A stretch of 64,000 nucleotides of DNA from Gnetum montanum (lineage: Eukaryota > Streptophyta > Gnetopsida > Gnetales > Gnetaceae). The first letter of the stretch is position 1, and each line of letters starts with the position of its first letter. The notes beneath the pieces are model-generated. The model was not told where the DNA came from and did not search any database. It was given only the letters and a program-made list of their open reading frames with translations. The position numbers and the translations under genes are program-made. The stretch spans positions 197,964 to 261,963 of the forward strand of contig MNCI01001429.1 of NCBI GenBank assembly GCA_015680685.1. Reading direction: 5' to 3'. Positions 1-10,469 of the stretch are shown here, in pieces.

Positions 1-786
1 AGACTTTGTTTCATTTTCATCTTTGCATGGAATGTTGGTCAGAAATCCACACAAACATTCATTCTCTGGAATTGAACTTACACCATATGTTGAAAATTGT
101 GTGATTCTGGGAATCCTACCACATAATGTGTTATGAGAAACATTCAAAACACTTAAAAAGTCTAATGATTGCAACTGCATTGGAATTTTGCCTCATAAAT
201 TGTTCCATCTTAAATCCAAATGTTCTAGAAGTTGTAGTTTCCCCATTGATGGAGGTATGTGCCTAGTCAACATGTTATAAGATAAATTCAACAATCTCAA
301 GGTAATGAGGGTTCCTATACTTTTTGGAATCTCACTTATCAAATTGTTACTTGAAAGATCTATCACATTGTTACCTACTATCACTGGTACATCCTCTAGC
401 TCCAGCCCTTTCTCTATCAAGATTACTATTACTACCTCCAACACATTCTCATCATTGTCTTCTCTATCCTCTGATTGTTGAAATTGCTTGAGCATGTTGA
501 GCTGGGATGGAGAATTTCCAAGAAAGTGATTGTTAGACAGTTCCAACACTCATAGCTGTGTGAAGTTGACTATCCATTCAGGAATGGTACCTTCAAACAT
601 GTTATGGCCCAGATCTAGCATTGTATGGTTATGCATTCTCCTTAAATAATCTGGTAGAGAACCGGTTAGCATATTCCTTCTCAAATCTAAGACAAGGATA
701 TTTTTGCAATTAATCAAAGAGTAGTTTGACAAAGGTCCAAAGAAATGATTTAGATGCACTCATAGAGCTAGCATGGAAGATGGACA
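1..786 (-). pseudogene. LRR receptor-like protein, C-terminal segment
   Basis: This is the C-terminal part of a plant LRR receptor-like protein, normally a plasma-membrane receptor whose outer repeats sense ligands in defence or development. Translating the minus strand gives typical plant LRR units (VLDLRRNMLTGSLPDYL, IDLSSNNLISEIPKSIGTL, LLNLSYNMLT.HIPPSMGKL). A non-LRR island (about 470-360) lies between them. The last repeat (VLNVSHNTLCGRIP) is followed by a Cys-bearing cap (ECLCGF). The transmembrane helix expected next would lie left of base 1. In-frame stops near 550, 190 and 760 break the frame. The piece ends exactly at the GGACA duplication of the copia insertion and continues at 6343. 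It lacks any visible kinase, but the end is outside the window, so RLP rather than RLK is inferred from the island and cap pattern. Confidence 0.85.
782..786. other. Target site duplication GGACA, left copy of COP1
   Basis: GGACA directly precedes the TGTT start of the 5' LTR. The same five bases directly follow the 3' LTR at 6343-6347. Removing the element and one copy rejoins the LRR gene. Confidence 0.93.
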
Positions 787-1162
787 TGTTAAGTTAAGTG
801 GTGACTGATCCAACACGGGTCAAAACTAGTTAGCAACAGTTAGAGCAATAGTTCCAGCAGTTAGAGTAATAGTTAGCAGTAGTTAACAGCAGTGAGCAAT
901 AGTTAGCAGTAGTTAACAGCAGTTAGAGCAATAGTTAACTAGTAGTTACTGGTTCCAGCAGTTAGTGGTTCATGTCCAGTTTCCGTTCTCTTCCGTAACG
1001 GCCCAAAAAAATTCCTGTAACCATAATTGTATCTAACAATTATTATTTAATAACAATTCTCATGTATTTTCGGTGGTGTGCTTGCCTAAATGCCACACAA
1101 AGCTGTGTGTGTTGCCTGTGTTTTCTTTTTCTTCGGTTCTTTATCTGTTCCTAAATTTAACA
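787..1162 (+). repeat. COP1 5' LTR
   Basis: Begins TGTTAAGTTAAGTGG and ends AATTTAACA, matching 5967-6342 along its whole 376 bp. The first 180 bases hold many imperfect copies of a short GTTAGCAGTA/GTTAGAGCAATA motif, which may be a U3 enhancer-type array. The primer binding site follows two bases after its end. Confidence 0.95.
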
Positions 1163-1164
1163 AC

Positions 1165-1177
1165 TGGTATTAGAGCC
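1165..1177 (+). other. COP1 primer binding site (initiator Met tRNA type)
   Basis: TGGTATTAGAGCC lies two bases after the 5' LTR. It differs by one C-to-T change from TGGTATCAGAGCC, the usual plant copia site complementary to the 3' end of initiator methionine tRNA. Confidence 0.88.
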
Positions 1178-1455
1178 ACGGATTCATGGGAGCAATGGCA
1201 TCCAAGGATGGGAAAGTCCGGATTGACAAATTCAATGGAACAGACTTTAGGTTCTGGAAGATGCAGATTGAAGATTATTTATATCAAAAGAAGTTACATG
1301 AACCGCTGCTAGGGAAGAAGCCAGATCAAATGGATCAAGAAGATTGAAATCTCTTAGATCACCAGGCACTTGGTGTGATTAGATTGACATTGGCAAGAAA
1401 CGTCGCTGTTGATGCATAAATTTTGGTCATGCCAACACCGGAAAAACTCATTTGA

Positions 1456-1516
1456 GGAGACTATAGCCTAGGGCACCTCCTGTATGGGTACGGAAACCCA
1501 AGAATAGTCTCAGCTG
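1456..1516. other. Conserved imperfect hairpin of the H family
   Basis: GAGACTAT near the left end pairs with ATAGTCTC near the right end. Between them lies a nested near-palindrome built from GTATGGGTAC. The same block, better preserved, occurs on the minus strand in H2 (about 9520-9580). Decayed versions lie near 29955-30015 and 31515-31560. Its conservation among otherwise diverged copies suggests a functional LTR structure; the role is unknown. Confidence 0.7.
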
Positions 1517-1574
1517 GAAAGAGCCATGTGACCAAGTGATAGAGAGATAGAAAACATAGAGAGAGATAAAACAT

Positions 1575-1613
1575 NNNNNNNNNNNNNNNNNNNNNNNNNN
1601 NNNNNNNNNNNNN
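1575..1613. other. Assembly gap (39 N)
   Basis: A run of 39 N inside H1, just before the 159-bp tandem repeat. It may be a collapsed or unresolved repeat copy. Confidence 0.99.
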
Positions 1614-1931
1614 ACCGCTAACTACATAAACATCATGCACAAATCCACCGTCCACCACATGCCGTTTGCTGAAATAAAAGAAGATAGAGAGAAGATCCAC
1701 CGACAGGATGCATGGTTGTGTTGCTGCAAGAATCATGTGTAGTTGCGATCAAACATCACCAATGCCCTGCAAACCGCCAACTGCATAAACATCATGCACA
1801 AATCCATCATCCACCACATGCCATTTTCTAAAATAAAAGAAGATAGAGAGAAGATCTACCGACAGGATGCATGGTTGTGTTGCTATAAAAATTATGTGTA
1901 ATTGCGATCAAACATCACCAATGCCCTACGA
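1614..1931 (+). repeat. 159-bp tandem duplication inside H1
   Basis: Two head-to-tail copies (1614-1772 and 1773-1931) each start ACCGC and contain ATCATGCACAAATCCA and GATGCATGGTTGTGTTGCT. They differ at scattered positions. A third unit begins at 1932 but diverges within about 12 bases. The assembly gap abuts the first copy, so the true copy number may be higher. Confidence 0.9.
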
Positions 1932-2861
1932 ACCGCCAACCGTTGTTACTGCACACACTGTCAACCACCCAGAGAAAGGGGAGGTTCAATCCATGGCTTC
2001 ACGGCCTTGGCCTCACTAGCTTAGGGCTTCCTGGCCTGACTTCTCCTCATCCTCGTTCTCCATCACCTTGATGGCTTTTTATAGCCAATTTTAGGATTAG
2101 GGTAACCCATCTTTTTTTTTTCCAATTTTTATTTTTATTTTTTTTATTTTATTTTTTATTCTTCTTTCTTTTTTTTAAAATAAACAAAGGCCCCATGCCA
2201 AGAATGGGCGTGTTGGTACCAACAGTCGCATTCAACATTGTTAATGAGACAACCACTGCAGGTTTAATGAAAATGTTGTCAAGTATGTATGAAAAGCCAT
2301 CTGTTGCAAACAAGGTATATTTGATGCGTTGGTTGTTCAATCTGAAGATGGGTGAAGGTGCATTAGTTACAAATCACATCAATGAATTTAATATGATAAT
2401 TAGTCAATTGAATTCAATGGCAATCACCTTTGAGGACAAAATCTTGGCATTGATTTTGCTGTCATCTTTGCTAGAGAGTTGGTCTGCAATAGTGACTGTT
2501 GTGAGTAGCTCATCAAGTACTTTAAAATTAAAGTTGAATGATATTCGAGACTTGATTCTTAGCAAGGACATTCGCAGAAGGGAGTAAAGAGAATCCTCAG
2601 GGTCTGCTTTGAATACAGAAAGCAAAGGTAGGAGCTCACAACGTGGTCAAAACCATGGTAATGGTAGATCGAAGTCCATAGGTAGAGGAAAATATAAAAA
2701 TCACAGGGAAGTTGTTTGCTGGAATTGTGACAAGAAGGGTCACTTTAGAAATCAGTGTAGGGCACCTAAGAAGAAAAAAAATCACACTCAAGATGATGAA
2801 TCAGTGAATGCAGCAGAGGAGATTATTGTTGATGCTTTGATTTTGTGTGGACAATCCCATT

Positions 2862-5800
2862 AAATCTTGGATTCTGGATTCAGGTGCTTCATTCCACTCC
2901 ACTCCATGCAAGGAATTATTACACAATCATGTTGCAGGGATGTTTGGAAAGGTTTATCTTGCAGATGATGAACCTTTGGATATTGTGGGGAAGGATGAAG
3001 TTGAAATAAAGACCACCCAAGGGATGCAATGGAAATTGCAAGATGTAAGACATGTTCTTGGACTTAAGAAAAATTTAATCTCCATGAGTTATATGGATTT
3101 GGATGGGTATACAACAACATTTGGCGATAGATCATGGAAGATGACCAAGGGAAACTTGGTTGTTGCATGAGGCAGTAGGGTGAGAACATTGTACATGACT
3201 ACAACAACGAAAGATGCAGTTGCAGTTGCTAACTATGATGGTGATTCAATCCTATGGCACCAAAAACTTGGGCACATGAGCAAAAAAGGTATGGAGTTGT
3301 TGGCTTTAAAGGGAAAGTTACCAAAGTTGAAGTGTGATGATGTTGGCTTGTGTGAAGATTGTGTTTATGAGAAGCAAAAACGAGTTACTTTCTCAAAGAT
3401 AGGGAGGATACCATAGATTGAAAAGCTTGAACTGGTGCATTCAGATGTATGGGGGCTAGCTCCAGTGAAGTCTCTTGGAGGCTCAAGCAATTATGTCACC
3501 TTCATTGACGATTCCACTAGGAAGGTATGGGTTTATTTTCTTAAAAATAAATCTGATGTGTTTGCTACTTTTAAAAGGTGGAAAGCTGAAGTAGAAAATT
3601 AGACTGGTTTAAAAATAAAATGTCTGAAGTCAGATAATGGAGGGGAATATGACAGCCAAGAATTCAAGAATTTCTATTCAGAAAATGGGATCAGGATTAT
3701 CAAGATAGTTCTAAGAACGCCAGAGCAAAATAGTGTTGCTGAACAGATGAACAGAACCTTGAATGAAAGAACTAGGAGCATGAGAATACACTTTGGGCTA
3801 CCAAAGTTCTTTTGGATAGATGCAGTTAACACAGCAGCCTACCTCATTAATCGAGCACCTTCAGTTCCATTGGAGTTTAGAATACCAGAGGAGGTATGGA
3901 CTGGGAAGGAGGAAAATCTTTCACATTTGAAAATTTTTGGGTGTGTCTCGTATGTGCATATTGATTCAAATGATAGAGATAAGCTTGATCCTAAAGCCAA
4001 GAAATGTTATTTTATTGGCTATGAAAATTTTGGTTATCGTTTCTGGGATGATTAAAATAGGAAAATTATTAGACATAGGGATGTCATTTTTAATGAACAC
4101 ATGGTGTGCAAGGATAGGTTCGGTTTAGAATCCAACATTGCAGGGAAGCAAGAAAAGGAATGTGAGAAGGCTGAACTGGAAGAGATATCTGAGAGGGATG
4201 TGGATGGAAGGACTCAAGCAAATCCTGGAAACAGGATAGCTGAAAATGAAAATGACGTTGTAGAAACAGCCACACCAGAGCCTCAGTTGAGAAGGTCTGC
4301 AAGAACACCAAAGCCTAGAGAAAGGTACTCTCCCTCGTTACATTACTTATTGTTGACTGATGCTGGGGAACCAGAATGTTTGGATGAAGCAATGCAGGCA
4401 ACAGATTGTGTTGAGTGGGAGGTGGCTATGAGAGATGAGATGAAGTCACTCCACAAAAATATGACATGGACACTAACTGAGTTGCCAGAAGGAAAGAAGG
4501 CATTGCAGAATAAGTGGGTGTACAGGGTCAAGGAAGAACATGATGGCAGCAAAAGATACAAAGCAAGGTTAGTAGTTAAGGGTTTCCAACAGAAAAAGGG
4601 AATTGACTACACAGAAATTTTTTCACCTGTAGTAAAGTTGACTACTATTAGAGTAGTGCTAAGTATTGTGGCTGCTGATGATTTGCATCTAGAGCAGCTA
4701 GATGTCAAAACTGCATTTCTACATGGTGACCTCGAAGAAGACATTTACATGACACAACTAGAAGGCTTCCAAGTTCCAGGGAGGGAAAATCTGGTGTGTA
4801 AATTGAAGAAAAGCCTGTATGGGTTGAAGCAGGCTCCAAGGCAATGGTACAAAAAGTTTGATGGATTTATGTGTAAAAATGGCTTTGTTCGAAGCGAGAT
4901 GGATCACTGCTGCTATTTCAAGAATACTAATGACTGTTATATAATATTGTTGTTATATGTTGATGATATGCTAGTTGCAGGGACTAGCATGAAGGAGATC
5001 AATAGCTTAAAGCAGCATTTGGCAAGAAAATTTGAGATGAAAGACTTGGGGCCAGCTAAGCAGATACTTGGGATGAGAATATCTAGAGATAGATCAGAGG
5101 GATTGCTGAAGCTATCTCAAGAAAAGTACATAGGAAAGTTGCTGAAAAAGTTTAGTCTTCAAGATGCCAAGATCAGAAATACTCCTATGGGAAGCCATGT
5201 TCATCTCTCTAAGGAGCAGGCACCAAAGACAGATGAGGAGAGAAAACACATGGCCAAAGTACCTTATGCTTCAGCAGTTGAAAGCTTGATGTATGCTATG
5301 GTATGTACTAGGCTAGACATAGCTCATGCAGTGGGAGTTGTTAGCAGGTTTATGTCTGATCCAGGAAGGGAGCATTGGGAAGCTGTAAAGTGGCTCCTAA
5401 GATATCTGAAAGGAACTTCAAGTATGACACTTTGTTTTAAAAGGAGCAGCATTACTCTATAGGTTTTTTCTAATGCAGATCTGGGAGGTGACTTGGATAG
5501 CAGGAAGAGTACCACTAGTTGTCTCTTTACCATGGCAACACGGCTGTGAGCTGGATGACTCGACTTCAGTAGAGCATTACTCTTTCAACCACAGAAGCAG
5601 AATATATGGCTATCTCAGAAGTTGGAAAAGATATGATCTGGTTGAAGGGTGTTTTAAAAGAATTGGGTAAGACACAGGACAATAATGAGCTTTTCACTGA
5701 CAGTCAAAGTGCCATACATCTAGCTAAAAATCCAGTCTTCCATTTCAAATCCAAACACATTTAGCTGAGGTATCATCATATTCAGAAATTGATAGATGAT

Positions 5801-5922
5801 GGAACATTATTGCTGAGGAAGATTTCTAGTTCAAACAACCCTGCAGACATGTTAACCAAGGCAATTACCTTTGCTAAGCTAAAACTTTGCACAACCTTAG
5901 CATGCCTCCATGGTTAGCAATG
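2862..5922 (+). pseudogene. COP1 pol: protease, integrase, RT, RNase H
   Basis: The copia enzyme region, in one main frame broken by stops. Aspartic protease has ILDSGAS at about 2871-2890. The integrase zinc domain (HQKLGHMS, then CEDC) lies about 3255-3400. The catalytic core has HSDVWG, KSDNGGEY and an AEQMNRT glutamate near 3740. RT runs about 4400-5100 with the YVDDM catalytic box at 4956-4970. RNase H (STTEAEYMA, LFTDSQSAIH, NPADMLTK) runs about 5463-5920. In-frame stops occur at 3168, 3414, 3601, 4053, 5460, about 5566 and 5761, several of them TAG or TAA where Gln is expected. One frameshift lies near 5540. The longest open stretch, 4101-5462, covers most of RT. The copy is inactive. 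Confidence 0.95.
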
Positions 5923-5955
5923 AGGAGGCATTATTTTTTTGTTTGATCAGTCTCC

Positions 5956-5966
5956 AAGTGGGAGAT
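5956..5966 (+). other. COP1 polypurine tract
   Basis: AAGTGGGAGAT directly precedes the 3' LTR, in the position and form typical of plant copia plus-strand primers. Confidence 0.85.
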
Positions 5967-6342
5967 TGTTAAGTTAAGTGGTGACTGATCCAACACGGGT
6001 CAAAACCAATTAGCAGCAGTTAGAGCAATAGTTCTAGTAGTTAGAACAATAGTTAGTAGTAGTGAACAATAGTGAGCAATAGTTAGCAGTAGTTAAAAAT
6101 AGTTAGAGCAATAGTTAACCAGTAGTTACTGGTTCCAGCAGTTAGTGATTCATGTCCAGTTTCCGTTCTCTTCCGTAACGGCCCAAAAACGTTCCTGTAA
6201 CCATAGTTGTATCTAGCAATTATTATTTAATAACAATTCTCATGTATTTTCGGTGGTGTGCTTGCCTAAACACCACATAAAGCTATGTGTGTTGCTTGTG
6301 TTTTCTTTTTCTTTGGTTCTTTATCTGTTCCTGAATTTAACA
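5967..6342 (+). repeat. COP1 3' LTR
   Basis: 376 bp, matching 787-1162 end to end with about 27 differences by eye, nearly all transitions. It is followed by the right target copy GGACA (6343-6347) and then by LRR gene sequence. Confidence 0.95.
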
Positions 6343-7678
6343 GGACATATCACAGAAAGCGTACCATGGAAATTTGTATTCTCTATGTTCAATATTGATA
6401 GCTGCTTGTAGTTTGCTAGGGCTGTAGGTATGCTACTAGTGAGCCTGTTTTGAGAAATATCTAGGGAGAAAATTTACTAGATTTCCAATATTATCAGGAA
6501 GCATGCTAGTGAGCCTGTTTTGAGAAATATTAGGGAGAGCAAATTTACAAGATTTCCAATAGTATTGAGAATTTGGTCGCTCAACTAGTTACCTTTTAAG
6601 CTTACATAGTATAGTTGAATCATGTTACCAATGCAATCTGGAATACAACCACTGATGTTTGAATACTCCACTATTAAATATCCCAGGTTTGTCAAAGAGC
6701 ACAATCCTCTTGGCAAGGTTTGGATATTGTGTGATGACAACATGTTGAGATTGTGGATGGCCTTTGGAATTTCTTCCAAAGAAGTTAATCGAGGCATCAT
6801 ACTAATATAGTCTGGTATTGTAAATGGAATACCTATAGTAAATAACGACAAATATTCAACCTGTTTTAGTTGACATATGCTTGTTATAGAATATGCCGAT
6901 AAGCTAAATGAGGTCAGCCACTTGAGCCTTCCCAACTCAGATGGAATATTTTCTGCCACCCTTTCTGCATCAAGGTTGAATTCAGTGAGTTTGCTCGGAT
7001 TTCCTAACTCCTTTGGAATGGAACCACTAAAGTAATATCCCTGCAACCATAGGCTACCAAGTTGTGAGAATTTTGCAAACTAGGAAGGTATTACGTCGCT
7101 TCTGTTGCCGAATGACAAATGAAGAGACTGCAAGCGGCTCAAGTTTGCCAGCTGGTACGAGATACTTCGACTCAGCGTGTCCAATGACAAACTAAGGTAT
7201 GAAAACTCGTGAAGATTTCTGAACATAGGCGGAATTGAACTTGTGAAGCCACTTTCACCTGTGAACTACCAACGTTGAAGCTGTGATAGCCTTCTGAGGG
7301 ACAAAGGTATGGAGTTGTTACCATCAGGGAGAAAGACAAGTCAAGATACTACAACCTGCTCAGATTTCCAAGCTATGATGGAATACCTCCATTCAGCTAA
7401 CTTAACTTGAAACTTAGCTCTAATAAAAGGCTAAGATTTCCTAACTCCTTTGGAATTGAACTTGTGAAGCCCTCTCCTCAAAATGAGAAGCTTTTGAAGT
7501 TGTAATTTTTGGAGAGATGAAGGTATTGGGCTGCTTCCCATGAAGAATTAAAGATCAAGTTGTTGCAAGCGGCTGAGATTCCCAAGCTCACATGGAATAA
7601 TGCCATTTAGTGTACATTCAAATGCAGCTCCCTTAAATTGGTAAGATTTCCCAATTTCCATGGGATACTACTTGTAAC
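6343..7678 (-). pseudogene. LRR receptor-like protein, central repeat segment
   Basis: The middle of the broken LRR-RLP gene, lying between the copia element (left) and H2 (right). Minus-strand translation gives recurring LRR pieces (SSIPWKLGNLTNLRELHL, SSIPKELGNLSLLLEL, SGSIPKELGNPSKLTEF, NIPSELGRLKWLTSFSL, GCIPDCIGNMIQLYYVSL). The best open stretch is 7046-6585. Stops and frame changes are scattered through 7060-7670, so the gene was decaying along its whole length. At 6440-6560 a stretch of about 60 bases is nearly repeated, either a recent repeat-unit duplication or two similar LRRs. GGACA at 6343 and GTAAC at 7674 mark the two insertion points. Confidence 0.85.
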
Positions 7679-9619
7679 TGTTGAGGTCAACCTCACCCAT
7701 GCTAGGCATGGGGCCATTATCAATGCACATGTAGAAAATTATAGTTGCAAAGTAGTCAAAATGCACAAATCAAATTCATAGAAATTCAACAAATGCTATA
7801 CTGGTTTTATGTAAAAAGCAAAATATACACAAAAGGTCCTCAACCACACATAAATAAAATAAAATAAAAATTATGAATTTCAATTGCTAAATGAGCAAGC
7901 ACTACACCAGCACATGATAAATAGTGCACCACATGCTTTGCATAGACTTCTAAAAGATGACCTCAATGTAACCTATCAATCATGCTGTTGGTACCAATTG
8001 CCCCTTGGAGAGAGAAAGTGATATAAAGGAATTCTATTTAGAAAAGAAAAGAAATAAAATCAAGAGAAAAGATAAGCCACCTGAAAAATGCCAACAAAAT
8101 AGCATATCTTTAAATTATAAAACATGGTAATGATTGCATAATTTGTGCAAGTCTAATGAATTGATTTTCATATTTTTTTAAAAAAGAATTACATATTTAC
8201 AAACGTTTGTTAAAAGATTTGTAACAGTGATGCAACGTGTTGACAACGAATGACAGTTTAGGGTTAGGGTTTCTCCCGCAAGGTTGTTATAAAGAGGGGG
8301 CAGCAAGAAACAGCAAGAACCAGGGAATTGGCAACAGGGTCTGGTGGCCAATCGTTCTTTTTGAAACGGTAGCGGCTGGCAATGCATGTCCATTAGCAGC
8401 TACTGTTTTATTTTGTTCTTCTGTTTTCTCTGGCCACATGCAACCCATAATTTAGCCTCTTGTTGCTACGAGCGGTGCACATCTGACAACAACGCACCTG
8501 TAGATGGTGGCCTTCTCTCTGGATGCTGGGGTAATGACAGACGCCTGTATTGAGTGAGCAAGACGTGACGGACACATCGACGGCTGCAACCACACCTGCA
8601 TCTCAGCGACATACAGCAATATCAAAAAAGTTTGGCATTTTCAATTACAAATATTTAATATTTTCAGCATTTCAAAACATGTTACCGGTACATTGTGCTG
8701 TATATCACTTTATGCACTAATTTGAAATTTTTTTTAATGCTTAAACTTTCATTGTTTTTTTTTATAATTCAAAGAGAAGTTTTTTTTTCTCCGGCTTTCA
8801 GATCTTCAAATCCTTAGATACTAATATATTGCATTCTTTAACTCGTAAATCATTTTCAATCGGGAAACTCCTTATGGTCCTGTTGCGTTGCCCTGTTTCA
8901 TTATGTTGCCTTGATAAGTATAGTTTTGTTGCTTGCATTTGCAGCATAGTAGCAAGTATAAGTTTCTATCTATGGTAACACTACTAAAAATGTTTCATCC
9001 TTAGTGACAACATCATCGCCATTGGCCAGTATTTAGTTTATGCTTACATGCAATTTGCTTGTTAAAATTTGGTAACTGCATTTGCTATCAGCGATGTGCC
9101 ATTTTCTAATACACTGAAAATTGTTTAAGTATCTAAATTCAAAATAGTCGTTGCTTTGGAGTGGCGTTGTGTGTGACGTAGTACAGAAGGAATGAGTTTT
9201 ACTTGTTAGTCATGACAATCTCTTAAAAGTTTTAGTCAACCTAGAGTCAGAGAAGTAATTTAAGACAAACTTTCACCATTATGATTTCTCCGTAAAACGC
9301 ATAGGGGATCACATATTGTTTAAGCTCTGAGGAATTGAATTTTTATAACAGAATCTTGAAGTTTGATGTTACAGACATATGAAAGGTTGTGCATCTTTAC
9401 TACCAGCTTATTAACCGAGTTTTATTTTCATTAATGTTGTTATACATATGGTTAAGAATATTTCATTTAGTGGACTTTATTATTATTATTATTATTATTG
9501 TCACATAGCCCTTTCCAGCTGAGACTATTCCTGGATTTCCGTACCCATACGGGAGGCGCCCTAGGCAATAGTCTCTTCACATCACAGGTGTTTGCGTGTC
9601 CAAAATTTACACATCAATA
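7679..9619 (-). mobile_element. H2: 1.94-kb solo-LTR-like element in the LRR gene
   Basis: A minus-strand member of the H family. Read on the minus strand it starts TATTGATGTGTAAATTTTGG (compare H1) and ends in CAACA. The last 40 bases include GGCCCCATGCC, which H1 also has near its end. GTAAC is repeated exactly outside both ends (7674-7678 and 9620-9624). The hairpin block lies at 9520-9580, and a TATA-like ATAAAG at 8290-8294 (plus-strand letters) is followed by CCCTAACCC-like sequence, as in H1. Bases 8230-8630 are more GC-rich and open in several short frames, none recognisable. There is no coding region, primer site or internal domain, so it reads as one long solo LTR. Confidence 0.88.
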
Positions 9620-10469
9620 GTAACATCATCTGCTTCCAATACTAGACTCTGAAGATGGAACATATTTCCCATTCAAGATGGTATGGAGTTTGAGAAGACA
9701 TCAGCATCCTTCCTTCCAGTACAGACTTAGTTTACAAAGTTGCCAAAATTTTCCTAACTCTCCTGGAATACCCCCTTTCAAATTGCTTATATCCAACAAA
9801 AGCTCCTAAAGAGATGTGAAATTTAGGAGCCAGGGAAATATGATTGAAAGCTGTTTTCCTTCTACCTCAATAAACAAGAGAAGAGCAGTTTCTAAAAGAT
9901 TGAGGAATGGGGCCTTGCATTGCTGTGAAATCAATACCTAGGTATTGCAACCGGCTGAGTCCACCAATGTCTTGAGCGATAGGACCAGGCAAGTAATTTT
10001 CAGAAAGATCCAAATAGGACATAAATGTAAGATTGCATATATATGGAGACACCACACCTCTCTGAGAGCAATAAAACAGGTCCAAGCTTGCGACTCGGTG
10101 TTGATGCGAGGAATGAGAAGAGAATGATGAGCAACTGACTCCAGCCCAATTAATGCACACTCCATGAGCATTGTTGCGAGAACAATTAAAGAGGGAGTTA
10201 TCAGGATTGTCCTTAATTCCTGCTTTGAACTGCAAGAGGGCATTCACATCTGCATCTAAAGATGAAGATGAAGGTGATGCTGCAGAAACAGAAGCAGCTG
10301 ATCCCACCCAAAAAGCAGCAGCACAAAGAAGCAGCACTACAATCACCACTGCCATGACTTTGCCTCGTCTTATGTGTATTGCTAATGCAATTGCCATATC
10401 CGATTTTCTTGAGCAACTCTGTGCACCCAAAATTGAGTATGCAGAACAACTTAATATACACAGGGGCAA
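9620..10469 (-). pseudogene. LRR receptor-like protein, N-terminal segment with signal peptide
   Basis: The 5' end of the LRR-RLP gene. The open frame runs 10469-9867. The most likely start is an internal Met, at 10397 or 10355, because a hydrophobic signal peptide (VVIVVLLLCAAAFWVG) follows. The upstream Met at 10469 only adds an unusual 24-residue leader. Next comes the plant LRR N-terminal cap (DADVNALLQFKAGI, then Cys pairs in CSRNNAHGVCINWAGVSC) and the first repeats (YLDLSENYLPGPIAQDIGGL, IPQSFRNCSSL). A TGA ends the frame at 9867, but LRR sequence resumes in another frame (SNLKGGIPGELGKFWQL) to about 9740. The H2 insertion point follows at 9620-9624. Removing both insertions leaves about 2.97 kb, a usual RLP length. 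Confidence 0.88.

Larger units (their letters stand above)
1407..2224 (+). mobile_element. H1: solo-LTR-like element nested in COP1 gag
   Basis: An 818-bp element beginning TGTTGATGCATAAATTTTGG and ending GGTACCAACA, flanked by the 5-bp duplication GTCGC (1402-1406 and 2225-2229). TG...CA ends plus a 5-bp duplication indicate an LTR. No primer site, tract or coding region is present, so it is a solo LTR or an LTR-only derivative. A conserved hairpin-forming block lies at about 1458-1515. A tandem duplication, an assembly gap, a TATA-like run (2076-2084) and a T-rich stretch (2110-2177) follow in that order. H2 (7679-9619, minus) is a second member of the family, sharing both termini and the hairpin block. 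Confidence 0.88.
1186..2840 (+). pseudogene. COP1 gag (copia capsid and zinc knuckle), interrupted by H1
   Basis: This is the capsid/nucleocapsid part of the copia polyprotein. It starts at the ATG at 1186, 21 bases past the primer site, with the usual copia opening (DKFNGTDFRFWKMQIEDYL). A TGA replaces an expected Trp near 1346, and a TAA lies at 2585. The H1 element (1407-2224) splits the gene. The frame continues across it if the insertion and one GTCGC copy are discounted. The capsid continues about 2230-2587. A standard zinc knuckle (CX2CX4HX4C) lies at 2717-2758, followed by a basic KKKKN stretch. A one-base frameshift near 2850 separates gag from pol. No intact product can be made. Confidence 0.9.
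787..6342 (+). mobile_element. Ty1/copia LTR retrotransposon (COP1), Tork/Tnt1-like
   Basis: A full-length but dead Ty1/copia element of 5556 bp, of which 823 bp are a later insertion (H1 plus its duplicated target). Both LTRs are 376 bp, begin TGTTAAG and end TTAACA. GGACA is repeated directly outside both ends (782-786 and 6343-6347), so the insertion boundaries are exact. Order is 5' LTR, primer site, gag, protease, integrase, RT, RNase H, polypurine tract, 3' LTR. Integrase before RT defines copia; the Tork/Tnt1 lineage is my inference from the integrase and zinc-knuckle wording. By eye the LTRs differ at roughly 27 of 376 sites, mostly transitions, so the insertion is old. It disrupts the minus-strand LRR gene. 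Confidence 0.95.

Noticed and set aside
8258-8275. Telomere-like GGGTTAGGGTTT
   Set aside because: Two units only, inside H2 at the same place where H1 has a similar AGGATTAGGG. It is part of the LTR leader, not a telomeric tract.
7679-9619. H family as a DNA transposon with terminal inverted repeats
   Set aside because: Only about six terminal bases are inverted, ends are TG...CA, duplications are 5 bp, and TATA-like sites lie inside. This fits LTRs better.
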